From: Gymnopus androsaceus JB14
Taxonomy: Eukaryota; Basidiomycota; Agaricomycetes; Agaricales; Omphalotaceae
Assembly: GCA_009733575.1 (NCBI GenBank)
Contig: ML769385.1
Coordinates: 485,188-549,187, forward strand
Direction: 5' to 3'
DNA length: 64,000 nt
Shown piece by piece: positions 11,861 through 22,676 of the stretch (position 1 is its first letter; every line of letters starts with the position of its first letter). Below the pieces are notes generated by a model, which worked only from the letters and a program-made list of their open reading frames with translations, ran no database searches and was not told where the DNA came from. A program made the translations under genes and the position numbers.

Positions 11861-12012
11861 AATAGTTAGACCTTCCAGAATAGTATATAAGTAGTCATTG
11901 GTATCATACCAGGTACATGTCTAATACCCTGTGTTCGATCCCGAGCCTCACAATTCAGTCGAACTTAACACTTGGCAATAAACACTTGTACTACGCTGCA
12001 GTGGGCGCCGGC

Positions 12013-12030
12013 GCGTGAACCGGTTCACGC
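12013..12030. promoter_or_regulatory. 18-bp perfect palindrome centred on AACCGGTT
   Basis: GCGTGAACCGGTTCACGC reads the same on both strands and contains AACCGGTT, the consensus of CP2/Grainyhead-type factors. It lies about 300 bp upstream of the BTB-like gene. Function as an operator is inferred only. Confidence 0.35.
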
Positions 12031-12319
12031 ACGCGTCACGAGTATTCGATTCTTTCCCAGCTTAGGCAAGCTTTCTGAAGTGGAGCTCTGATAGTCCTTC
12101 CATCACCTACTCTTTTCTTCAGCATGTTGGTCATCTTTATCTCCCTTATAGCTTCGTTCTGACCGACGATGTTTTTAGAAAGTCCTTTCTCATTCATGGA
12201 AATCACCAACTGGGATTCAGTTCTTCAGCTTCAGTTCGCGTCTGAGAATAATATGGACTTCCACTTTACAAGACCACTCCTTTTCAGAAGCTAGCACGTC
12301 TACTACGCCTCACTTACAA

Positions 12320-13419
12320 GTGCCGACCCCTCCAGTGCGTTTACATATTGTCTTTTGTGTCCCGAGTCTCACTTTACTTCAGAACTCTAACGATGGTTCT
12401 CCGATATGCGACGAACCTTCTGGCAATGGTCCGCTCGTCTCAGTATCGACGACATTCTATGCGGAGGCAAACTTACAATCCCTTCCTCCCGACGTTGTGT
12501 TTTTGACCTCAGATTCGGTCTACTTTTACGTCCATTCCCATATGCTCCTTGACGCATCGGATAATGGCTTCCGATCTTTAATACCAACCACTCCTTCCAA
12601 AAATCGTTCCTCTGAAAACGGTATATATGTGCCAGAACCCTCCCCAATCCTGAACATCATTCTTCACGTCGTCTACGACATGTCTTGCAGCCATTATTCA
12701 CCTTCATTCGAGACATTATCAACCGCCGTAAACCGACTGCCCGTATACGGTATAAATCCAAAGTCATATATTGTGGCAAATACCCCATTGTACACAATGC
12801 TGCTTTCGCAAGCCCCACTTTACCCCTTGGACGTGTACACTGTTGCCGCCAAACACGATCTTCATGACCTGGCAGTCTCCACCTCCCCACATCTACTGTC
12901 ATTTCAGCTATACACGCTCACAGATGAAATGGCAGAGGCAATGGGCCCAAAATACCTGCGCAAGATGTTCTTCTTACACATAGGTCGTTCGGATGCACTA
13001 AAGCGGGTAAGTGCCGCATTACACTTTTATTCGGATATCTTCTAACACTATGTGTAGCTCTTACTGCAGCCACCACATCCTCATGCGCCCACCCCTTGGT
13101 GCGACTTTACTGATCAGAAAACTCTGACGCGTGCCTGGGCGTTAGCTTCAGCGTATCTTGCTTGGGACGCTCGGCCAGGTGTGTTTGTTAGCAAACGTCC
13201 ATTATCTTATCTCTGACACTCGGTTTACCAGATCTATCGACGGGCTTTCTAGAGTCCGCTCTGAGCCCGCTAGCTGAGCATCTCTCTTGCGATCTATGTA
13301 AACAAGGCTTGAACGATCGCATCAAAAACCTCATTGTTCAGTGGTCTGTTGTGAAGGTGTGTTGGATTGTTTCAGAGTTGGTTCAGAGTTGGCTCACAAC
13401 CTTGCAGCGCACTATTTAA
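12320..13419 (+). CDS. BTB/POZ-like protein (5' end unresolved)
   Basis: The exons before the final CGC ACT ATT TAA at 13419 encode a BTB-like fold of the sort abundant in Agaricomycetes. A hydrophobic strand PPDVVFLTSDSVYFYVHSHM matches the start of the BTB core, where a protein is marked for dimerisation or cullin-3 binding. HVVYDMSCSHYSP, VAAKHDLHDLA and ALASAYLAWD fit the helical part. Introns lie at 13007-13058, about 13178-13231 and 13357-13407. The first exon runs upstream through TPHLQVPTPP with an intron at 12333-12381, but no ATG in that frame was found, so another 5' exon or a different start is needed. Substrate or partner unknown. Confidence 0.6.
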
Positions 13420-13895
13420 ATTCCTGTTCCGTTTCCCGCTCGAAGTCTTCAAAATCCACGCGATGCACTCACGCACCTAGAAAAACGGTTTGTATTTACG
13501 CCTGATCCAGGTTGTACCATCACTGTCTGTGTCCGTCTCGTCATGCATTCATTCATCATTCACGCATCTGAAACACACACACCATCCTACTTATTCGATA
13601 CCCGCTCAGGATCTGGTGTTTGCATTGTACATTATCACTCAGGGTGTATTCGCAGTTTGTTACCTGATTTTCGATGTTCTTGTACTATAACTTTTGCGTA
13701 CTTTACTCCAAAGGCCTTCATACACACGAATATGGCCTATTAGCTACTGTCTCCATAACACACGGAATGTCGACTGTTCTCTTGTAATCACATAGCATCG
13801 AATAATGATATCATGCTTGTCCTGAAATTCTATATTTGTACAATTGTGCTCTGTTGTGATGTACAAGTACAAGGGTATACTTTCCTGCCATGTAA

Positions 13896-14997
13896 TTATC
13901 GCGCTTTATCCTCTGCAAGAATAGCGTTGTTCAATTCGTCCAAGGGAGCGAGTTCTTTCTTGTCGACGAGGTCAAACTACAATCCAGTTGAGCACAAACT
14001 GACGGTCCAAAGAAAATAAGTCCCTCACTTCGTTAATGAATAAGAAGAAATGTCTATAGCTAGTGTTCAGATGCGCTGTGAAAGAAATTGATGAGCTCTT
14101 GGAGAGAAGAGCCAGGAGGACGGTACATACCTTCAATCCCCAGCGCACATATATGGTCAAAGTGATTGCTGTATATATGTGCATAGACTCGAAATAGGCG
14201 ACGAACAATAGTCCGCACTGTATCCCTGAAATTCTTTGGGAAGGGCACCCCTAGAGCGGAGTATGATTCGAATTTCGTTGAGCAAAAGCATTGTTTGCTA
14301 CGCACCTATCTTATTCGGAAACACAGCTTCATCTTCGAGAAGGGTTTGGACCCAGTTCATGAGAGCATCGACGTACTCGGGTGCTGGTAGTTTAGTCGGA
14401 CGTTTGTACTTGACACCGTCTTCCCATAGGTATTCATATCTGCGAAGTGGATGAGGGTAAATTGCAAATACGGCACTTGTCGCCTCACCTTGGACCTGCA
14501 GACATTATTGGACACTGTAGTAGAGAATCATGAGGCCCTTCCAAGCGTAATCTTTGAGAATGCGTACCTCTTGGCGCGTGCAGAATTCAGTCACAGTGCC
14601 GTACAACATGTTTAGATGATTGAAAAAGTCGACCGCTAAAGTTTTAATCAAGGTCAGAAGGAAAAGCAGATTCAGATGGACAAATTCACTCACCATGTAC
14701 GGCCAGCCATTCATTCAAATCCTCTCCATCAGGTAGCTGAACAGCAAGCCTGAGATTTCCCGACCCCTAAGAAACACAAATGAACCCAGAGCAGGCAGAT
14801 AAGGAATCGATAACCGAGGATGGATGAATTTAATCGCACCAGTGTCGCTTCAGCATATTTTCGAAGCTGATACTGCTTTGTTCCCTCGGGGACGTCCTTG
14901 CGGGGCTTGAACGTTCGCGTTTTGCCACTAAGGTATTGCGATTGGAAATTGTCTGCGAAGGGGAATATAGTACTCACAGGCCAAAGAATGAGGACAT
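13896..14997 (-). CDS. MOB1: Mob1 kinase activator
   Basis: About eight small exons give a protein of roughly 215 residues, the usual Mob1 size. It starts MSSFFGL|GKTRTFKPRK, then PEGTKQYQLRKYAEATLG, and LPDGEDLNEWLAVH. The zinc-site cysteines appear in TEFCTRQECPIMSAG and the histidines in the HIYSNHFDH and AHLNTSYRH segments. The C-terminus DKKELAPLDELNAILAEDK is typical. By family knowledge Mob1 binds and activates NDR/LATS kinases (Dbf2, Sid2) in mitotic exit and cytokinesis. Its upstream region (from about 15041) is also the left end of the tandem duplication, so part of its promoter exists again at 17759 without the gene. Confidence 0.93.
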
Positions 14998-15273
14998 GGC
15001 CAAGTGGTATCGAGATTAGAGGATACGGACAAATGACCAACTTGGAAGTAGAAGGAAACGTTGTGGCAAGTGCCGGCAGCAAATAGCGCTCGTGAGCGCC
15101 TCCTCTGATTTGCTCTACCTTCCAAATCAGGATCCAGCTTCCTTCCACGCGATCCTTGACTGAAGTCACTCATCCAAGACTTAGACAGTCGAATGCTTCG
15201 TCAGAAGATGGATCAAATATGACCCAGGTCTTTGTAAGAGGACCAGGATGATCTCATAACCGGTAAACGGTTG

Positions 15274-15280
15274 TATAAAA
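15274..15280 (+). promoter_or_regulatory. TATA box of DJ-1 copy A
   Basis: TATAAAA within GGTTGTATAAAACCGGCC lies 49 bp before the ATG at 15329. It is kept in copy B at 19114-19120, the same distance before that ATG. Confidence 0.5.
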
Positions 15281-15328
15281 CCGGCCTACTTCAATTCTTC
15301 TCTTTCTCACCACAAACACCCAACTAAA

Positions 15329-16322
15329 ATGTCTATTCTCTTTGTTTTCACCTCTGCCGACAAAAACTTGAAAGGAGGACAGACCGTAAGCTTAATTCTG
15401 GCTTCTTTAGTTCTCACATCTGAACGCTGCTCACCATCAATAGGGCTGGTATCTTCCGGAAGCAGCTCATCCTTATTATGTCCTCGCTCCTCACTTCAAA
15501 GTCGACTTTGCTTCTCCAAAGGGTGCTAACCCTCCTGTTGACGAAGGTTCCGTCAAGGTAACTTGTCATCTGAAGCATATTCGTCCATTTTCAACTAACC
15601 TTGATGAAAGAACTTCACGGATAAGGAATCCGTCGAGTTCCTCAAGGACGAGACAGTGAAGGCCAAGCTTGCCTCTGCCAAGAAATTGTCTGATGTCGAT
15701 GCCAAAGACTACGATGCCATTTTCTACGTCGGAGGACATGGCCCAGTACTCGATTTGGCGACTGATCCTGTAAACATCAAGCTAGCTTCCGATGTCTGTT
15801 TCCTCTTTTCGCTCAGTCTGCCATGAATCATTCTGACTGCTTACATAGTTCTACAACGCCGGTAAAATTACCTCTGCTGTCTGTCATGGTCCTGCGTGAG
15901 TAACACACTCTTTTATATCTGTGCGCAATCTTATAACCAAACATTAGTGCTCTCGTTGGAGTCCAGACCACGGATGGCAAATCAATCTTCGCTGGTAAAA
16001 AGGCAGTAGGATTTTCCAATGTTGAAGAAGAACAGGCTGGGGCTGTCGAGGTGTGTATCCCCGTATTATGACTCTTATACAAGCAAACCTTCTTTATTGC
16101 AGACCATCCCGTTCCTCCTCGAAGACAGGATCAAGTCTTTAGGTGGTGAATACATCAAGGCTGACCCTTGGCAAGTAAGTAATCATAGTTACAACTTGAA
16201 AGGCTTTTACTGATGATGAACAGCCCAAGGTTATTGTGGATGGTCATTTAATCACTGGCCAAAATCCAGCATCTGCTCTTCCGCTAGGTGAAGCACTCCT
16301 CAAGGCTTTGCAGAATAAATAA
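15329..16322 (+). CDS. DJ-1/PfpI (Hsp31-like) protein, copy A
   Basis: Seven exons encode about 230 residues of the class I glutamine-amidotransferase-like fold. The first exon reads MSILFVFTSADKNLKGGQT and the second begins GWYLPEAAHPYYVL, whose glutamate is the conserved pocket residue. The strand-turn FYVGGHGPVLDLATD and the nucleophile elbow SAVCHGPAAL are intact, with Cys-His adjacent as in Hsp31/Glx3. Known relatives are glutathione-independent glyoxalases that convert methylglyoxal to lactate and act in stress response; the same role is inferred. The C-terminus HLITGQNPASALPLGEALL is standard. It is divergent from MOB1, with 331 bp between start codons. Confidence 0.9.
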
Positions 16323-17103
16323 TATCACGAATGGGTAGTAGAAGTTGTACCGAGCTGTATTTTATGTTTATGATAAAATATCGTTGTCCAGTGTCTCTTT
16401 CGCAATAGCAAAATGGACGGACTGTGACTCGTTGTGTTGGCCATGTCAACTATCAGCCCTCCTGTTGCACGATTATTTACTGGTTCGTCACTTATTTCTT
16501 CTGTGGAATCTGATTTAATTTGTGCATAGGCATGACAGACAGCTCCCATTGTGTATTAAATCTCCGAATCCCCATCTCTCTCGTATTCCCCAGAGTAACT
16601 CACCAATCAGCTGCATACCGAATGAATTCTTTGCTAGAATTCATCATTCGCTTCTAGCACCAATGAAATCATATCTCATGGTATACAAGATCGAAATCTA
16701 TCTGCAGCTATGAGTATGATATACAGCTAATGGCACGCAATCGTCTGATCCTGAAATACTGTCCAGTATCGCAGTCTCCTGGGCGGCGAAGTGTGACGAT
16801 TATGATATCGCTTACGGCCGCATTCATCCCAGTGAGCGGGTAGTCGTATACCAAGAGATGTATGAGGCTCAGGACACCTGTTTATCACCTGAAAACAGCA
16901 CCTTCTCACTTTGAAGATCGATGCCTGCATGATATGGTCAACCGGCAAGCACCCCATCCTCGCCAAGCTTGCGAAAAAAATCCTATCGGTGGAAATGTGA
17001 AGGTGAACTTTATCCAAGCCTCCCCGAGCTGCAGGAAGCGTCGATTTTGCAGGAGGTCTCAGAGGATCGTGGTGATATGGATATATTCCATCGTGCTCGC
17101 TAG

Positions 17104-17394
17104 TTGCAATCCCTGCAGGCGACCCATGAAATCCCCCGCTGTCTTGTACCGTATCAGAGGGCTATTGTCCAAACATGGTCAATTTCTACGAAATGCTCGA
17201 TGTGTCCCAACCTGCAGAACTTAACAGTCACGGACAGTTTTCCATCAAGGGACAGGTCCTTTTCGAATCCTCCTCGCAAGTTGTCCCATATCACCTCTCT
17301 GACGTTCCATTTATCATTAAGCTCTCTTCGACGTTTTCTTCTCTTGCCACCCCTGGAATTAGTACCAATTCGTCCTAAAGCAAGATGTCAGTGA
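17104..17394 (+). other. unrecognised possibly decayed coding segment
   Basis: The right part of duplication unit A carries overlapping open frames. One contains CPNLQNLTVTDSFPS, which resembles the leucine-rich part of basidiomycete F-box proteins; another reads MVNFYEMLDVSQPAELNSHG. Neither has a convincing start or splice structure, and the corresponding unit B region has diverged. A gene relic is the likeliest explanation. Confidence 0.25.
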
Positions 17395-17856
17395 TTCATG
17401 TCCACCGAAAAAGCGTAAGGTTAACCCTCTGGCAACCCCTTCCAGCATCATCATCTCATTTCTACTTTGATCCAAGTGCGCTTTGACGGTCCCGTATATA
17501 CATGTCCGATGTGGAGGTGGTTTCCCTTCTGGCATGTACTTCCTCTAGATTAGCTCTGTTGAAGAATTCACGGTAAACGACCTACATCCTTTGGAAAATT
17601 CAGTGTTTCCTGTTTCAAAATTTTTGTGCATATCTCTCCACAAAGAAACTCTTCCATCCTTGTACCTAAACTTCCTTCGTTGACCTTGAAAGCCCTTCGC
17701 TGTGCATTCGTTTCCACTGTGTGCCAACGACTAATCTAAAACAGGTTTTTCATTTCCGACTTGGAAGTAGAAGAAAACGTTGTGGCAAGTGCCGACAGCA
17801 AAAAGCTGATTCTGTTGCTCTACCTTCCAAATCAGGATCTAGCTTAGACAGCAGTG

Positions 17857-18645
17857 ACCACTTGGATTTCAGATGAACTGAACCGTGTGTCTAAACGCTC
17901 TTATCTTCTACAGATCTGACAGGAACCGCAGGAGAATGGCAGACTGAAATACCATATATCATGCTTGAGGCACTATCTGAGTGAAATACAAAACCCGCGA
18001 CATCGTAAGGCACTAACTCGCCTCATCACGGGGGATCACTCACTTGCTGTTGTAAGGCTTACTTGGTCAGATAATCATAGACTGCAAGTACCCCATGAGC
18101 AGAGACTCTGCCGCTTCTGCACACAGGAAGTGGAAACTCCAGAACATGCACTGCTGCAATGCCCCCACCAAGCTCTAGTGGACTTAAGAGCATCATTCTG
18201 GAGAGACTTTAAATCTTTGCATCCACAGGGACTCACATATACAACAGTAATGGACCAGCCTACATATGTAGCTTATCTAGCTTCATGCCGTCCAACTTTT
18301 GCTGTCCTAGCTAAATGGGTCTTTGAGGTTTTAAAAATCTATGATGGTACACCTCTACTCATCCCTCGGGAGTTCCTAAGAGACGCGAGGTCGAGATAAG
18401 TAGTGGTAGTAGATACAAGATAACTAGTTATTATAGATAGAACTATGTCACCTGTATTATATAGAAAACGGCATTCACAGGGGGCAGCGATCTACAGCAG
18501 CGACTTCGTCAGCTGTGAGCTCGTCGTCTGCTCTCGAGTGAATGTCCCAAGACCGATGATGCTAGTGCCGCATCGGGATATGTCTTGGACCCTCCGGCGT
18601 TCAGATCTTGGACCGTGCCGTGTAATAAAATCTTCCTTCCTTCCT
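17857..18645 (+). mobile_element. 5'-truncated non-LTR retrotransposon (LINE) remnant
   Basis: The segment interrupts the duplicated Mob1 upstream sequence: GGATCTAGCT before it and CTTCCACGCGATCC after it are contiguous in unit A near 15135-15145. An open frame at about 17962-18399 encodes the C-terminal end of a LINE polyprotein, with a zinc-binding motif CRFCTQEVETPEHALLQC downstream of the reverse transcriptase region. The frame ends TAA-like with TAG at about 18399 and is followed by roughly 240 bp of 3' untranslated sequence ending in a CTTCC/TTCC microsatellite that resembles the target. No reverse transcriptase motifs remain. Confidence 0.75.
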
Positions 18646-18769
18646 TCCTTCCTTCCACGCGATCCTTGACTGAAGTTACTCATCCAAAATCGAATGCTTC
18701 ATCAGAATATGACCAGATCTTTGTAAGAGGATGATTGAGGACCAGGTCTTTGTAAGAGGACCAGGATCG

Positions 18770-19105
18770 GTAAGGCCCCCGGGTGGGAATGTGTGTTGGT
18801 TTTCCCAAAAGTCCGAGTGTCCGGGCTTGGGTGAACTTGGGTGGCAGTGTCAAGTCACAGAGTCGACGCGAGTTGTCACTTTCTATCTAACATGTTCCCT
18901 TACGTGTAAAACGGTATCTACATGGCCTTACGTGTAAAACGGTGTCTACATGGGCAATCAAAACCCCCATAGTGAATTAACATACAATGATTGTAGAATA
19001 CACTCAACAAAAGCTAGTGGAAAAGAAAGGAGATGAAATTCACGACGTGACAAATGCCAGGGTTGTTAGGATCTCAGCAAACCCTGGGTTCCCGAACGGG
19101 GTCTA
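18770..19105. mobile_element. insertion in the promoter of DJ-1 copy B
   Basis: Unit A passes directly from GAGGACCAGGAT to the TATA region, while unit B has about 335 extra bases here. The insertion is non-coding and contains a perfect-but-one tandem 28-bp repeat at 18898-18925 and 18926-18953 (CCTTACGTGTAAAACGGT, then ATCTACATGG). Its right end, TGTTAGGATCTCAGC followed by a GGGTTCCCGAACGGGG hairpin, may be an element terminus. The family was not identified. Confidence 0.5.
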
Positions 19106-19167
19106 AACGGTTGTATAAAACAGGCCTGCTTCAATTCTTCTCTTCTCACCACAAACACCCAACTAAA

Positions 19168-20160
19168 ATGTCTATTCTCTTTGTTTTCACCTCTGCCGAC
19201 AAAAACTTGAAAGGAGGACAAACCGTAAGTTTAATTGTGGCTTCTGTAGTTCTTATATCTAACGGTGTTAACCATATAGGGCTGGTATCTTCCGGAAGCA
19301 GCTCATCCTTATTATGTCCTTGCTCCTCACTTCAAAGTCGACTTTGCTTCTCCAAAGGGTGCTAACCCTCCTGTTGACGAAGGTTCCGTCAAGGTAACTT
19401 GTCATTTGAAGCATATTCGTCCACTTTCAACTAACCTTGATGAAAGAACTGCACGGATAAGGAATCTGTCGAGTTCCTCAAGGACGAGACAGTGAAGGCC
19501 AAGTTTGCCTCCGCCAAGAAATTATCCGATGTCGATGCCAAAGACTACGATGCCATTCTCTACATTGGAGGATGGGGCCCAGTCATCGATTTGGCGACTG
19601 ATCCCGTTAACATCAAGCTGGCTTCCGATGTCTGTTTCCTCTCTTCGCTCAGTCTGCCATAAATCATTCTGACTGCTTGCATAGTTCTACAACGCTGGTA
19701 AAATCACCTCTGCTGTCTGTCATGGTCCCGCGTTAGTAGCACTCTCTTTATATCTGTGCGCAATCTTATAATTAAACATTAGTGCTCTTGTTGGAGTCCA
19801 GACCACGGACGGCAAGTCAATCTTCGCTGGTAAAAAGGTCACAGGATTTTCAGATGCCGAAGAAGAAATCTCTGGGACCGCCGAGGTGTGTATCCCCGTT
19901 TTTTGACTCTTATACAAACAAACCTTCTTTATTGCAGACCATCCCGTTCCTCGTCGAAACGAGGATCAGGTCTTTAGGTGGCGAATACATCAAGGCTGAC
20001 CCTTGGCAAGTAAGTAATCACAGATATGACTTGGAAGGCTTTTACTGACATTAATGAACAGCCCAAGGTTGCTGTGGATGGTCATTTATTCACTGGCCAA
20101 AATCCAGCATCTGCTCTTCCGCTAGGTGAAGCACTCCTTAAGGCCTTGCAAAACAAATAA
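19168..20160 (+). CDS. DJ-1/PfpI (Hsp31-like) protein, copy B
   Basis: This copy has the same seven exons as copy A and an open frame throughout, so it is not an obvious pseudogene. It keeps LPEAAHPYYVL and the catalytic AVCHGPA. Differences from copy A include GGHGPV changed to GGWGPV, and a run KKVTGFSDAEEEISGTAE in place of KKAVGFSNVEEEQAGAVE. The donor after the catalytic exon is GTTAGT instead of GTGAGT. The core TATA box is kept, but upstream control sequence is displaced by the 18770-19105 insertion and the LINE remnant. Altered activity or expression is inferred. Confidence 0.88.
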
Positions 20161-20863
20161 TGTCACAAATGGGTAGTAGAAGTTGTACCAAGCTGTATTT
20201 CATGTTTATGATAAAATATCATTGTCCAGTGTCTTTCGCAAGAAGCTTAACTGAGGATCGATTAAGACATTGCAGTCAGGGAAGCGACGGGCCCGAGGCT
20301 GCGCTATCCGTCTCTGTGCTGGTAGAAGTACACCATGATATTCTGAACATCTATTTATCAGGCTCGAAACAGCACCTGCTCATTTTTAAGACGATGTCTG
20401 CTTGATATGGTCGGCTGGGCCCATCCTCAACAAGCTCGCGAAAAGTTCTTATCAGTGGAAATGACTGAAATTCGAAGGATGTTTTCTTCTGTCTGAACCT
20501 TATCCAAGCCTGGAGGAAACAGAACTTCCCGAACTGCTGAAAGTATCGATTTTGCAGGAGGGTTTAGAGGATCTTGGCAATTTGTATATATTTAGTCGGG
20601 TCTACAAACCCTGTAGGCCTAAAGCAGTCCTCTGAGTTTCTTGATTTTCGTCAACCTCTTAGAGGGATTGGTCACCAAGCTACAAACCCTGATGTTGGAC
20701 TCGGATCTGTATTTTTCTTGCATCTCATCTTCTAAGAACATCGTTGGCTTGCACTGCAGCAATAGTCGACTTGCTCTTGGCTCGGCATCGAAGTACTGTA
20801 CATCTTTTATGTATGCAAGAATAAGTTATTTATCTTTCACGATAAATTTGAAACCGCACAGAG

Positions 20864-22585
20864 ATGGGCGCTTACGCGCTACTTCCGCCACGCTCACGCC
20901 ACAACTACATGGACCTCATCGGCGGACCATTCGCTGTAATTGAATCTGACCCCGGTATGTACACTGTATCGCTTGTGGGCACTCATTTCTCAAGGTCTTC
21001 AAGGTGTATTCACTTCCCTCACTCGCAAACTTGGAATCAAAAACATTTCGCTCGTCGAATTGTATGATATCGAGCCATGGGCAACCGACCATCTTGGTGT
21101 CATACACGGGCTCGTTTTCTGTTTTCTCTGGAAGAAAGACATTCATCGACCAGCTGAGTTTGAGAATCCGGAACAGGTCTGGTTTGCAAACCAGATATCT
21201 GACGATGCTTGTGCCTCCCATGCCATCCTCAATGTCCTATTAAACTGCCCTTGCCTGGATCTGGGGCAGGATTTGCAGGATTTCAAAGACGAGACGAAGG
21301 ACATGTCACCTGTAGTGAGCAGATACACTTCTCACTCCGTGGCGTTGTTGACGGACTGAAAAGATGAAAGGTCTTGCGGTGACGAATTGCAAGTTTATTC
21401 GCGACGCGCACAACTCTTTGGCTCGGTGCGGGGTGTATCCGGTTCAATTGCTGACGTACTCTGACATACACTTCCCCAGCAAATCTGATATTCGAGGTGC
21501 CCTCAACACCATTGCTTCCACTACTCTCGATGCCCAGAAAGCGCAAGCGAAAGCGAAAGCCCAGCAGCAGTCTCTCAAGAACAAAAAAGTCTCCGCCGAT
21601 TCTAGTAAAAAACCTCCCGCAAAGGCCAAAGCGAAAACGAAAACTGCCGATTCCGCAGACACTAGTAGTGAAGAAGAAGCATACCATTTCATCGGATATG
21701 TCCCAGCGCTTGGTAAGGTATGGGAACTCGATGGACTCAAACCAGGACCCTTGGAGGTTGGCGAGCTCGCCTCAGAAAACAGCACCTCGGATTGGATGAA
21801 CGTAGTGCGGCCGGCTCTACGCATGAAAATGGCAAAATATGGCGGTGGAGGCGCGGATGCTGCGAATATCCGGTTTAGCCTTCTTGCGCTTGTCGATGGA
21901 ACTTACGAGAAAGCAAACGATGAGTGGGAGTACTGGAGACGAGATAGACGCGTTCTGGAAAGGAAGCTAGACGAGACAAACGATGGATGGAGATCTAGGG
22001 CAAGGATGCGCCTGTGCTCTTATATTCAGAGCTAACCCTTCCTTGATACAGGTTGATCCAGAGCTGCTAGTGGTAGCTGAACACGCGTTCACACTGCCTG
22101 GTGCTCCTGAACGTATGTTCCTACAAAGGGGTGCTGAGCGATTAGCGCGCGATGCAGAAATTTTGACTGCGCCTCCCGACACCCTCCTCTCCCAGTGGGA
22201 GAATGCTGTTCGACAAGCAGTTCGAACAAAGGTTGCTGTGGAAGATGAGCTTCACAAAGCTGGCACCGAATGGGTATGACGGTTGATGCCACATAAACGC
22301 ACCATTCTAATTTATATGGTTTAGAACGACCACATTAAACGAACACACGATTATGAACCTTTCATTGAGGAATACGTCAAAAGCCTGCATAAAGACGGCC
22401 TCCTGGATATTTTCCTCAACGATGGCAAGCCTGCGAAAAGTAATGAAGGGGAAACGCTGGATCGGCCAAAAGCAAAGAAGAAACCAAGAGTGGAGGTTTT
22501 TGATATTGAAGAGGAACAGGAGCAGGAAGGGATGGAAGAGGACTCTGGCGACGACGATTGGAAACCGACCTCACGTCGAAAATGA
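20864..22585 (+). CDS. UCH37-type ubiquitin C-terminal hydrolase
   Basis: Five exons (20864-20954, 21004-21311, 21364-21999, 22052-22273, 22325-22585) join in phase to 505 residues. Peptidase C12 residues are complete: oxyanion Gln and nucleophile Cys in QISDDACASHAILNVLLNC, His in AYHFIGYVPALGK, Asp in WELDGLKPGP. MKGLAVTN and DWMNVVRPALRMKM follow UCH37/UCHL5 rather than BAP1, and the C-terminus has the UCH37-like THDYEPFIEEYVKSLHKDG. A Lys/Ala-rich insert of about 60 residues lies in the active-site cross-over loop. The intron at 22000-22051 appears to be GC-AG. UCH37 trims ubiquitin at the proteasome or INO80; the neighbouring convergent gene encodes a possible DEUBAD activator. An alternative start is M at 20909. 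Confidence 0.9.
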
Positions 22586-22676
22586 ATTTTCAAACTTCTT
22601 GTTGTATCATAAGTACATATTCTTCACTACTAATGTATTTCTACTGTTCTGCTACTGCTACATCGTTGGTTAAGCA

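Larger units (their letters stand above)
15041..20640. repeat. tandem segmental duplication, about 2.7 kb unit
   Basis: The sequence beginning CTTGGAAGTAGAAGGAAACG at 15041 recurs from 17759. Similarity continues through the Mob1 upstream region, the whole DJ-1 gene with all introns, its 3' flank (GGGTAGTAGAAGTTGTACC at about 16330 and 20170), and further to a segment containing CGATTTTGCAGGAGG at about 17042 and 20550. The first unit is about 15041-17758, the second about 17759-20640. The second copy carries two insertions (17857-18645 and about 18770-19105). Confidence 0.85.

Noticed and set aside
18637..18660. CTTCC microsatellite as an independent repeat feature
   Set aside because: It is best explained as the tail of the LINE fragment merged with the matching target sequence.
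19050..19105. tRNA-like arm GGGTTCCCGAACGGGG
   Set aside because: No acceptor stem, anticodon arm or second arm can be found around it; treated as part of an insertion.
20092..20160. DJ-1 copy B as a pseudogene
   Set aside because: All seven exons join in frame with valid splice sites to the same C-terminus as copy A.
21444..21824. Minus-strand open frame with a hydrophobic protein
   Set aside because: It is the complement of the Lys/Ala-rich insert of the UCH gene; the plus strand explains the composition.
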